From NCBI RefSeq assembly GCF_000237925.1, contig NC_031496.1:13710589-13774588 (forward strand): a stretch of 64,000 nt of DNA. Direction: 5' to 3'. The notes beneath the pieces are model-generated. The model saw only the letters and a program-made list of their open reading frames with translations, was not told the DNA's origin and searched no databases. A program made the translations under genes and the position numbers. Below, piece by piece: positions 49,501 through 59,713 of this stretch (position 1 is the stretch's first letter; every line of letters starts with the position of its first letter). Source of the stretch: Schistosoma mansoni (taxonomy: Eukaryota; Platyhelminthes; Trematoda; Strigeidida; Schistosomatidae).

Positions 49501-50849
49501 TGTGTATACCCTTATGTAACTAGAGATTTCGACTATAATACTAATCCCTGACATCGGAAATTGATAAATGTGTCATGTCCATGAAGTCGCTTAATCTACA
49601 ACGTTTGAGTATAGTCCAACGAACAAAAAAGAATGGCACCCAAACTCGAACTAAAAATATTACTTTATTGGGATCTAAATAGTACATTAGCGTACCCTTC
49701 TCCGAAATTTATTCCCCCATACGGCTAAATCGCATTTTAGGATAAAAACTGAAGTTAATTCGTGAAAATCATAACTCGAATACCTAACCATAACTTCCAA
49801 CCCAAACTCCTGATCCGAGTTCCTAACTGTGGTGAGCAACTCGATCAGTTGTTTGGAATTGCCTTTGGGGTAAGTCCCGTGATGAGGTGCTTGTATATAC
49901 TCATCTCAGTTGGCTTCTAACTGCAACTGCCAATTTAAACGTATTGACCAAACCAATTGATCAGTGACTTTGAACAAAAGGCCGCTTCTATTTTGCCGTG
50001 CTGCTAATGTTAAACCTACACAGACTTAAAACCCTATTTTGACACTAGCAAGTGATTGGGGACTCGACTTTAATATTCACAAAACAATCAATGATAACAG
50101 TTTACTAAAACTCATTTTAAAAAGTATGTCAACGAGTTTTAATAACTAAGCAATATGCAACACTATTATATTTTTCAAAGGAACGAATATTGTGCCATTG
50201 CAAGCTACCTCACTAACATATAGGAAATAACCATCTGACCTACGCAACGCATATAGATGAAATTCCTGCCGATACAATTAACAGTCTGTTCAATATCTTT
50301 GGAAATATCTCGTATAAACTGACTTACTAATTTACTCTATCGACTTCGTACCTTGATACAGTTTTTGATCTTTAGTATTGTAAATCCACACCTGAAGTAC
50401 CAATTTCTTGGACTCTGAAATTACTCAATGAGTATATTTCTACTATTGAAAATGGTTAGGTTGCAATACACCTGGCTGTCTAAAAAGAAAGCATGTTCTC
50501 TAGATGTGTCTTTCAAAATTTCAACATCGGATTCTAAATATTATGATAACAGCAGAGCTTTTATAAAGGTATTGTGTTAATGATAGAGGATGTAATCATC
50601 CCGTTGTGGTCTAAGAGTGTTGGAACATACGATATTATATCTTCAGACAGAGCCTTGAAATGTTATTACTCTTCATTCCCTTCAACAATGCTACATCCCT
50701 TTGTCATTACAGTGTAACTGTAATACGTAGTGTGAATTACTAGCTTTGCACGGCGTGTAGATGACAACTGATGAACTGTTATGTTCTGGAAGTTCTTCAG
50801 TCGGTATCAAGAAAAGAAGAAGACCTAGGATTGCACTTTGAGATATGTT

Positions 50850-51262
50850 GGATATGACTGTGGGACTCTAACCCAGTACCTTTCGCTTCAAACGCCATCG
50901 CATTATCCACTCACCTGTTGAGTCCTGATAGCCACCTGCTTGTGCAATGGGCTGAAGTTTAAATTCACTTAGTAATATTTGTTTGAATCTTCCCATTGAT
51001 GCTTAGGACTGCAACTTGTCAGTCTCTAATTGGTATATGTGCATCCTATGCGGACTGTCTCGATATTGCCTGAAGTCACAAGCTTTATAAACAATGATGG
51101 ATAGTGGCTAGCAGTGGAATCCAGGACGCTTGTTTCGTCCTATTTGGAGCTCGTCACCTGGATGTACCTGCATCTCAGAGTTGATGTTCACTCTGGGACT
51201 TGAACCCAGTACCGTTCGCTTCAAATGCTAGCGTGTTGTCCAGAGTAGCTATCAGGACCCAG
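50850..51262 (-). repeat. Sm-alpha SINE, partial tandem
   Basis: The tRNA-like segment containing the minus-strand B box recurs at two places 333 bp apart (ACCCAGTACC at 50871, ACCCAGT at 51204). This gives about 1.2 units of the Sm-alpha repeat, whose known unit is about this size. Between them lie the Sm-alpha body and one hammerhead. Confidence 0.75.
51118..51164 (-). ncRNA. mutated Sm-alpha hammerhead
   Basis: Minus-strand order matches the Sm-alpha ribozyme: CATCCAG, stem II region, AAATAGGACGAAAC, then GTC and CTGGATT. However, the first core base is changed (GTGACGA instead of CTGACGA) and stem II is mispaired (GCTCC against GGAC). The C3 change alone normally abolishes cleavage, so this copy is predicted inactive. 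Confidence 0.6.
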
Positions 51263-51263
51263 T

Positions 51264-51360
51264 AGCAGTCCGCATATGATGCACATGCGCCAACAAGAGA
51301 CTGATCAATTGCAGTCCTAAATAACAACGGAAAGATACAAGTAAACAACACCAAGTGAAT
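51264..51360 (+). repeat. inverted Sm-alpha body
   Basis: Plus-strand Sm-alpha 3' body (CAGTCCGCATATGATGCACA, then TTGCAGTCCTAAATAACAA) facing the minus-strand copy at 50970-51060. The two can pair as arms of a hairpin of about 90 bp with some 200 bp between. Confidence 0.65.
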
Positions 51361-51399
51361 GTGTTGGATATCAGTTTTGTCCACTTCAGTTTTGACGTG

Positions 51400-51468
51400 G
51401 GCTCCGTGGCCTTATGGATAAGGCGACTTCTAATCAGGAAGTTGCCGGATCGAGTCCCGTCAAAGTCG
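51400..51468 (+). pseudogene. tRNA-Arg(UCU) pseudogene
   Basis: GGCTCCGTGGCCTTATGGAT, then AAGGCG, ACTTCTAATCAGG and a B box GGATCGAGTCC follow a tRNA-Arg(UCU). Compared with the expected cloverleaf, about four bases of the 5' anticodon strand are missing between AAGGCG and ACTTCTAA, and two acceptor pairs are broken. It lies 40 bp downstream of the Sm-alpha pair and may be a SINE head or a dead tRNA gene. Confidence 0.6.
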
Positions 51469-52829
51469 TCCTTACTGCTTTGCCGGGTAAGCAGAAGCTT
51501 CTCCTACTCCGTCCAGAAACATTTGACTTTTTTGACCTTTGTACAGAATCGTCGGCGCTTCATATAGTCTGGCTAATGAATGAAGTATGTCGACCAATTG
51601 TGCCTTCAATACTTCTATAGTGAGAGCAGTATGTGGCTCAACGCTGTAGATACTTCGATTCTCCTGCAAAATACTAGAGTTAAAATATAACAGCCTTTTA
51701 TACCGGAAATGTTTGATCGTGGGGGAAAAGCCAACAAGAACATAGTCAGTGGGAGGGAAGTTTTTCTATACTGTACATCCTATTTGTGAAAAGAAACACG
51801 AACGTAAAGTCATGTGGTAAATACACTAGCTGTCTAATACCTCTCTGTTCTAGAAATGTTGAAAAGTATATTCCAGCATTTGTTATCCACCACAGGGCAA
51901 CGAAAACAATCGAAGTTTTGTAACATAATCACTTGAGTGATGTGATGTCGTAATGTATATTGTAGTAAGATGTGCGAATCTAAAAGTAACTTGGAAACTG
52001 GGTTATTATTTAATTTATTAGTGTACGTGTCGTATCAACTCTAACGCTGACAGAAATAATCAATCAGTTGCGTTTTGTTCCGGCTCCATAGTCCGACAAT
52101 TCGAGTACGTAACGAAGTAAAACATTTTATCACAGAAACTCGCAATTATACGAAATGTCCCCTGGCTCCAAGTTAGCTAACGAGTTAAAATCATACGTTT
52201 AATCGAATGGACGAATCCAGATATCCTTCTCTCCTGTACGCAGAGCATGCTATTCGTACGCTTGGTGAAACGTACACAATCACACAGCAGAAAAGTCTCA
52301 AGATTACTAATTCACAGAAGATGATCCCTAACACTGGCAGGTAACAATGATAAGAATAATCACATATGTAGTTCACATCACCGTAAATGTCCACTTGTAG
52401 ATATCTATATAACACCTTACCCTTGTACGGTGAAATATGGAAGGAAAGAAATATAAAACTGGGCATTTACCAGCATAGTACTGTGGTCCTGGTTTTGTGA
52501 TATCCCATCATGGTGTTGATATGGTTTTAAAGATAGGCGAAAACATAGTTTATGGTGATAAATAAATTATCACTACAGTATAGGAAATACTAGTCATATG
52601 GCATTTTCCTAATCTATTTACCAGATTTCCTAATCTAAGTGTAGGTTTCTTGTAATTTTAAGGGATCGATTGAGGGACAGACGGTTTTGTAGATTGTGTG
52701 CAGTACAAAATCTTAACTACCGTTCACATCAAGTTGAGGGTGAACCTCCCAGTCCACCTGCTGTAGCTTGATCTGCAACGCTGACAAATCCAATACCTGT
52801 TGTTAGTAGAGTATTTTAGTTCAATTTTG
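51469..52829. other. intergenic, nothing recognised
   Basis: The sequence after the tRNA-Arg-like head (to about 51660) is moderately GC-richer and could be the body of the same retroposon, but it has no second copy in the window. The rest is unrecognised. Confidence 0.35.
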
Positions 52830-54060
52830 CTGATAAAACTGAAGGCTATGATGGAACGGCCACTTTTACTCAGGGAAGCCAGGACACTGCTGTTTACAGA
52901 CGGACAACCCTACATCATCACACATGGAACGTTGACGTCATATGCCTTGACTTATCAAAAGCTTTAGATAGGTTCAATCACATGTGTCTCATCAATAAGC
53001 TCCAAAGAATAGGTATCGACCCAGCATCAATTGATTGGCTTACTTCGTGTCTAGACTATCGACTTTTCGAGACCGTGTAGACTTTAATTTCTCTTAGGCT
53101 ACTGTGTTTCTACAGTGTTCCATCGTAGGACCTCTTCTCCTTTTATTCTATATAAATGACCTCCAGCAAGTGTCGTTTGATTTGTTACTTTTTGCTGACA
53201 ATTTTTAACTTTGGGGAGGTTTGCGACCATGATGAAAAGCTAGCACTTCTACAATGACCTGAATGGAATTCGAAATTAGGCGGATATCAACGGACGTACT
53301 TATAACACATTAATATGTAAAGTATTCGATCTGAGACATGCTGCAGATTACAAATGCAACTGATTTAATTATTCTAAAGGTGTCCATAGTTGGAAAAGAT
53401 TTAAGAGTCTTTGTACCCTATGATCTATTGTCTTACGCAAACTGCAATAAAAATGCCTTTCGCGAAAACCATGCACTGATGATGTTGAAGCGCATTTTGG
53501 CCAGTTTGACGGGAGGACTTTCCATCTAGTCTTCAACACTTTTATTAGACTACACCTAGAGTACGGAAAGACCGTGGTTATTCCCTCGCTTCAAAAGGAT
53601 AAGAATACGTTGCGCCGTTTTCGAATGCGAGTCAGGAACCCGATTCAGGGACTCAACTTCATGCCTTTTGAAGAGCACCTCGAATCGTTGGAACTTAACT
53701 CATTAGAGTACAGGAGTTTCAGAGGTGACTGGAGATAATACCAGTATTGTAGTTTGATAACACTTTACCAGTAACACCTTCTATAATGGAATCGCGCTCA
53801 CTCAGATAAAAAGTCAGAAGCGAGCAGGTTGGAAGATATATTTGATGGGTTATCAATATATCGAGGAGTGACTGATCTAATCTGGCTAATGATCCTAGGA
53901 GATGTTTCCTACGCCGTTCTGAAACGTGATCTGGTACGGATGCACGATCGAGCATCTTCAGCTAAACGAGTCCACTAAGACTAATGTGGTCAGCATCCAA
54001 TGTTGAACACTTACAGAGCTATTGATTTCGGGGACTATTCAATGATTCATAGCAGTCAAA
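52830..54060 (+). mobile_element. CR1/SR1-like LINE remnant
   Basis: RT motifs over several frames: DVICLDLSKALDR..HMCLINKLQRIGID (52937-53030), PLLLFYINDLQQV and LLLFAD-type text (53130-53210), and a C-terminal stretch NFMPFEEHLESLELNSLEYRSFRGD (53660-53730). That last motif, followed by degenerate R..R.NF-like text, is typical of the CR1 group and distinct from LINE A, B and the RTE above. Stops and deletions throughout; the endonuclease is missing. Confidence 0.7.
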
Positions 54061-55874
54061 AAACTTCTTCTTTATTCCCTTAAATACCAATCTATCTCAG
54101 TGCCAACACAAAACTTAAGTGTAACACGTAGATACTGAAAATACATCATTGCAGGACGAATTGTGTGCACACCTTTTACTTTTGAAGAATAGTCAACTGC
54201 CGGGATTAGCTGCCGGCTGAGCTTGTACAATAGACCAATCAGGAGTCCTTTGAGATAAAACTTTACATGTTCTTATGGTCTAAATTCAGTTTCACACTAT
54301 AATTTATCAATATATTTTCTCTTTTATTGTTAAATATACCTAGTTTTCTACTTGGCGACATTGCTGATCCATTGTTACTAGATTCAGAAGTCTTTTTAAC
54401 GAAAGCTTCTTCTATTCCGTTCAGAACCCTTTGAACCATTTGGTATTATCGGAGGTAATTACCCCGCGTAGAATAACGTCGTTCAGTACGTCGACTGTTT
54501 TGGCTGTACACAGTTTGAAGACCCTTTGGTAAACTGGTAAGAAAATTTTTTGCATTGTTTTTATACATGCTTATGTGGATTCAGTCACCACTCAACCAAA
54601 CCGCTTGACTTGATGGGAAATTTTGTCAATCATAAGGAATCGCCATATGAAATAGTGTGTTCTTATAAATAATGTCTGTCATGATCAAATGATTGTCACC
54701 TGATGTTGAATGATATGCAGTATAATGAGTTTAAAGGCTGGTGTCATGAAGCTCATACAAATTGCACACTATCTAGTCAAAAAAGATACAATATTACTGG
54801 GCGCGTACAGCGTACTCTGGACAACATTGTCCAGCGTTCTTTAGACATACAGGCTTAACCCTACTTGGATTTCCAACATGCGCATAAGCTATTAATGTTA
54901 AGTCGGGGGGTTCATAAGCCTATAACAGTCAAATTCATGCATAGAAGGGAAAAGTTAGGGATAGTTGCTGATTTGTAAATATAACTTTCGAGGAGTATAT
55001 CTGCTTTACAAATTACCGAGGGTAAGGAAAGTTTGGAATGTGCTTCAACTGGGTGGTTTCGACAAGGGAAACGGAATACTATACTGGAATTTACAAAGCC
55101 AAAAGTAAATAGAACAGACCCCAAACATCAAGTCCAGTAAGTTAGTTCTAAGTATTCAACAGAAATAAACACGAATGATGAAAAGGCAAACTTCAAAAAT
55201 GTCTCATATTTTAGTCCAGTTGTGTGAAGCTGGAAAAGATTGAAAGTCCAGGAGCCAGCTGATGTATATATGCTCATGACCTTCAGCTAGTGGAGTCAGT
55301 TGTTTGGCATGTTTTGCCTGAAGAAGCCCTGTGGGTACATATTGCGACAGTATTCTGATGGTAAGACCGAATTTAAAAGGATTTTCAAACTCATAATAGC
55401 TAGTACCGAAAACAGAAGCATATTGTTAAAAGTGTAAAGTTAGTGATTGAAACACAAATATCTGAATGAAATAGCAGATTAAGGTTCAAATTATGAGAAG
55501 AAAGGTTTTACTGAGCTAAAAACGTGACTGGACGACAACGAAAAGATCTGAAAATTCAAGGTTTTCTGGTAGTAGGGTCTTGTAAATCAGTGCTACCGTT
55601 AGAAAAATTAAACCATGTATACATAATTTCGTTATAAATACCGAGGGAGGTCAAGAAAATCCTTAGACGATTTATTTGTTCACTTCTTTATACTCATAAA
55701 TCTCGGTACCAATGGACACCAAAGTGTATATGCGCCACAATAAAAACGAGATCGTGGAGAAATAAATGTATGACAAAAAAAGTACAAAACAATAGAAATT
55801 AGTGTATTATAGTAAAAAAATACAACCACTAAGAATTCTTTCAGTTAAAGAATTCTCCCTCACCTAAATAAAGT
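54061..55874. other. intergenic, nothing recognised
   Basis: No exon or RNA gene recognised. A CCTGAAGAAG(T/C)CC-type motif near 55320 is shared with the 46 kb foldback and may be a relic of it. Confidence 0.35.
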
Positions 55875-56401
55875 TTATTTATTATTTATTTAAACACATA
55901 AATATTGGTACAAGGAAGAACCAGATATATATGTGCCTCACAAATCTCATTTGATTTGTGTGAGGGCCGTGATACTGCCCAGGTGCCCAGACTGAAGCAG
56001 GTGGTTTTCTTAGGGGACCACACCTGGAGCCTTCGACCTAAAGATCTGATCCACAAGGTGGTGGAGCATTGTAAGGAGATGCAGTCCCATGGTAGCCGGT
56101 GACCAACGATTGATTCATACTCCATTTGTTCCCTCAGGATACTGGAGCCCATGTGCACCATTAGTTTGGGATCAGGGTTTTCCAACTCCCCTGGGTGGAC
56201 TCGCCGCGTCCACCAACCCAGTTAAAGCGCCGTACATTGGATTTTCGTCCTCTCAATTTCATAAACAACAGTAATGCCACTGTGAGAAGGCAATGAGTAG
56301 GACTTCCCTGGCAGATGCTGTATACGCGTGGTCGTGCGAGAGCATTTCGAGAGGGAGAGCGGACTCTTCCCACTTTCGACCGTACCAGGGCATTTGGGGG
56401 C
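55875..56401 (-). repeat. non-autonomous LINE B derivative, copy 6
   Basis: Full-length minus-strand copy. 5' end GCCCCCAAATGCCCTGG at 56401, 3' motif and AAATAAATAATAAATAAA tail at 55875. No clear target duplication. Open frames of up to 99 codons in it are incidental. Confidence 0.9.
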
Positions 56402-56699
56402 GTCTTCTTTACTAATGTAATGATTATTAGTGTTTAAGTAGTGTTGTGTAGTAGATATCCCGTCTACTCAAGTTCCTATTCCTTATGCTATATTAGAAAA
56501 ATCCTCAATCATTCATAAATAGAATTTATCGTAGGTCAACCAGAAACTCCAACAGACATAATAATTCTTTTCAAGACTTGACACAATTATACGAAATGAA
56601 GTAGAATAATTCATCTAACCTGAATTCTCAACCTCAAGTCGAGTTTTTTTTCAACTTAAACATTATTGATCAGAAGGGGTTTTGTGGAGATTTCAGTAT

Positions 56700-56795
56700 T
56701 TTTAATAGTTGAAATCACGAATCAATTGAAGCTAGACCACCATGGAAAGCCTGGAAGCACTGGACGGCCGATTCGTCCTATTATGGGACTCCTCA
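56700..56795 (-). repeat. hammerhead SINE 3' fragment
   Basis: Minus strand reads TGAGGAGTCCCATAATAGGA, CGAATCGGCC, then CCAGTGCTTCCAGG and GTGGTCTAGCTTCAATTGAT. It begins within the CUGANGA box and has GAATC for GAAAC, so the ribozyme is truncated and dead. Same family as the 39.8 kb pair. Confidence 0.65.
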
Positions 56796-57949
56796 TTATT
56801 TCTGCAAAAACTGTCTTCAAACGGGATTAATTTCCACAAACTGGCTTATCAAGAAAACAATAATAATAACAGTGCTATGTTCCGAAATAAAGAAAGTTAC
56901 ATCAGGATGGTCACTGGCTTCTTTTCCGTTCCATGTCTGGTAATGCTTTAAGCTACTATGTCGCACTGTCTTTAGGACCACAACCAGGGTGTCGTGAAGG
57001 ACCAACAGATGTATATCCTGTGCAGCTTTCATACCATGGTACCACCTCATACACCGGCCTCTACGCTTTATCCAACCAGTCTCGTCGTCAGCAAAAATCT
57101 TGGGATCTGTTCATTTCCATCAGCTTTGAACAATACAGTACTTAAAGTCTGTCAATCTATATGAAGCACTAACAGTTAAAGCTAAACTATCCTAAAGGAA
57201 ACAACTAGTCCAGGATTTCTAGATTAGTCCCACTGTTATGTATCAAAAGACGGACTCATTGATGGGATCCCATCACTTCTCCAGAAATATCCACTAACTG
57301 TGACAAGTGGGAACGTTCTCGAAGTTAGGATCTTGTTTAATTTTTTTGAGTAGTGTTTTCCGCCGATAATAGTGAATAGCCAGCTGTCAACTCCAACGAT
57401 AACGTATTAATGGATATTTTGTTTATTGAGGAGGACCTTGTCTTAAGACTTCAATATTGTACACAAGTTCAGTGGTCCCGGGAATATCCATCCTCATATT
57501 CTGTAAGTTATGACATAATTTAAGGCCAACTATCAGTGCTGCTCTATGCCTCTAAACAGTGAAAACTGCAAAAGATTAGGAGTATTCTTTAACTAATCTG
57601 GTTAGTAAATAACACTTTCGGTCAGCTTTACTGGTATTGTGATCAAGTTAATGTAAACATTATTCTAGCTACCATTCTACATCACGTGAAAAGGAATATT
57701 AGTTTTCGATGTTTGACTATCTTCATTAAAACAGAAAATCGAACTTTAGGGAAAGTTAGAAATGTCCCGGTGGATCCAATTTCAGTATATCTTAGTAAAC
57801 TTTGATATAATGTCTCACTTGGGTCTTAGCGCAAAACTAAAAACGTTAACATCACTTGTACAGTTAGAGGTTAGATGAATGACTTTATCAGTGAGGAGAG
57901 GTGTAAGAGTAAACAGTCCCTTATGATGGTACCTACAGATTGTAGAGTT
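56796..57949. other. decayed repeat sequence
   Basis: About 57530-57800 has faint plus-strand similarity to the VLLYA..TWPLR region of LINE A/B. 56796-57200 is GC-richer with open frames of 70-77 codons but matches nothing I recognise. Confidence 0.3.
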
Positions 57950-58540
57950 CACCAAGCAACAATTTTAATGTCAGTTACAACGTAGAACCTGGTACGTATG
58001 TAAATCGTTTCAAGTTGTCATACCCCATTAACACAGCGAAAGGATATTGTCAGACAGAATCTCGGAATTGTAGAGTTAGTAACAGTATTAGTGGCAATAA
58101 GAAAGATGAAAAGAATCAGAGATACAGTTTGAGAAAATATAAATGTGTGAAATGAAAACACGAGAAAAGTTATGGGGAATTTAGAATATCAGAATTCAGG
58201 GGAAGACAAAGAGTGAATGCACCTGGACTATTGTAAACTATTTTCAGCCATGTCATGTAAAGCCTATAGCCATTGGTTACAATAATCACGCGGACTCCGA
58301 CCACGCAGTCTACATCTATTAACATGGCTTAGTCCAATTGCGGGAGACTTCATGGACTGATGCAATGTTTCGGCTTGGTCGCTCCCAGCTATCTTCCAAC
58401 CTATCACAACAGTAAACATCGCCCATAGAGGTAGGCGGTGGTTGGATATATGTGACACATGTCCAAACCACCCCAGTTGATGAAGATTTCTTACCTCTCC
58501 AATTGACTTCCTATTCTTAATTAGTACCCTATTCCTAACA
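57950..58540 (-). mobile_element. LINE A 3' fragment
   Basis: Minus-strand C-terminal block LHQLGWFGHV...GWKIAGSDQAETLHQSMKS...GLSHVNRCRL (58264-58551) followed by the LINE A 3' UTR terminal motif at 57960-58030. It is cut at its 5' side by the adjoining minus-strand repeat. Confidence 0.75.
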
Positions 58541-58911
58541 TATTTATTCATTTAAACACATAAATATTGGTACAAAGAGGAACCAGATATATGTGCGCCA
58601 CACAAATCGAATAAGATTTGTGTGAGGGCTATGATACTGCCCAGGTGCCCAGACTGAAGCAGGTGGTTTTCTTAGGGGACCACACCTGGAGCCTTTGACC
58701 TAGAGGTCTAACCCACAAGGCAGTGGAACATGGTGAGGAGATGCAGTCCCATGGTAGCCGGTGACCAACAATTGGTTCGTACGCCATTTGTTCCTTCAGG
58801 ATACTGGAGCCCATGTACACCATTAGTTTGGGATCAGGGTCTTCCAACTCCCCTAGGTGGACTCGCCGCGTCCACCAACCCGGTTAAAGCGCTGGACATT
58901 TGCTTTTCGTC
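58541..58911 (-). repeat. non-autonomous LINE B derivative, copy 7 (5'-truncated)
   Basis: The tail and 3' motif are at 58541-58580. Its truncated 5' end meets the tRNA-Leu gene at 58909 with a 3-base overlap (GTC) that fits both sequences, suggesting a microhomology junction or template switch. Confidence 0.9.
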
Positions 58912-59007
58912 GGACTGGCCGAGCGGTCTAACGCGCCAGACTCAAGAGTGTTCCTCTGGGTGTTCTGGTCCACGATGTGGGCGTGGGTTCGAATCCCACC
59001 TCCGACA
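58909..59007 (+). tRNA. tRNA-Leu(CAA), intron-containing
   Basis: Full type II tRNA: acceptor GTCGGAC/CTCCGAC, D arm with GGCCGAGCGGTCTAA, anticodon stem CCAGA/TCTGG with CAA at 58943-58945, long variable arm CCAC-GAT-GTGG, T arm GTGGGTTCGAATCCCAC, and A at position 73. A 16-nt intron (58947-58962) sits after position 37, as in other animal tRNA-Leu(CAA) genes. Two mispairs (7:66 C-C and 12:23 C-C) and the lack of a T-run terminator just downstream leave function uncertain. It could be a true gene hemmed in by retroposons or a captured pre-tRNA. Confidence 0.8.
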
Positions 59008-59523
59008 CAGACTTGCCCCCAAATGCCCTGGTACGGCCGAGAGTGGGGAGAGTCCGCTCTCCCTCTCCAAATGCTCTCACATGGCCACGCGTATATAGCC
59101 CCTGCCAGGGAAGTCATACTCACTGCCTTCTCGTGGCGGGGGTGTTGTTTACGAAAGTGAGAGGACGAAAAGCGAATGTCCGGCGCTTCAACCGAGTTGG
59201 TGGACACGGAAAGTTCACCTAGGGGAGTTGGAAAACCCTGATTCCAAACTAATGGTGCACATGGGCTCCAGTATCCTGAAGGAACAAATGGCGTACGAAC
59301 CAATTGTTGGTCACCGGCTACCATGGGACTGCATCTCCTCACCATGTTCCACTGCCTTGTGGGTTAGACCTCTAGGTCAAAGGCTCCAGGTGTGGTCCCC
59401 TAAGAAAACCATCTGCTTCAGTTTGGGTACCCGGGCAGTATCACAGCCCTCACGCAAATTAATGAAATGACACATTTAACTGACAATTCTATTCTCGCTC
59501 ATGCTAGAAACAAAACAATTTGC

Positions 59524-59537
59524 ATTATTATTATTAC

Positions 59538-59576
<39 letters not shown>
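59524..59576. repeat. (ATT)n microsatellite
   Basis: Trinucleotide run with one ACT interruption inside the LINE B leader. It makes the Ile/Leu-rich reading frames seen there, which are not genes. Confidence 0.95.
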
Positions 59577-59713
59577 CATTTACCATATCGATAATTCACC
59601 TCCTTTTATCCCCAATTTGTGTAACCTTACTTTTCAACTTATGCAGCAGCTCGCTCATGGTGGAAACTCTGTTCTATCTAAACGATCTCTAGTCACTGTC
59701 TGGTCGAAAGTGA

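Larger units (their letters stand above)
44615..50849. other. large intergenic region
   Basis: Apart from the foldback at 45980-46230 and a TA run at 46488-46519, I recognise no gene, RNA or repeat here. Stop codons are dense on both strands. It contains the promoter side of VPS37. Confidence 0.4.

Noticed and set aside
58884-59345. 153-codon minus-strand frame (and similar frames at 22436-22852, 26406-26750, 29901-30167, 39209-39517) with a recurring GYWSPCAPLVWNQGF segment
   Set aside because: They are antisense to the non-autonomous repeat, recur because the repeat recurs, and differ in start, end and length between copies. They look like by-products of GC-rich repeat sequence.
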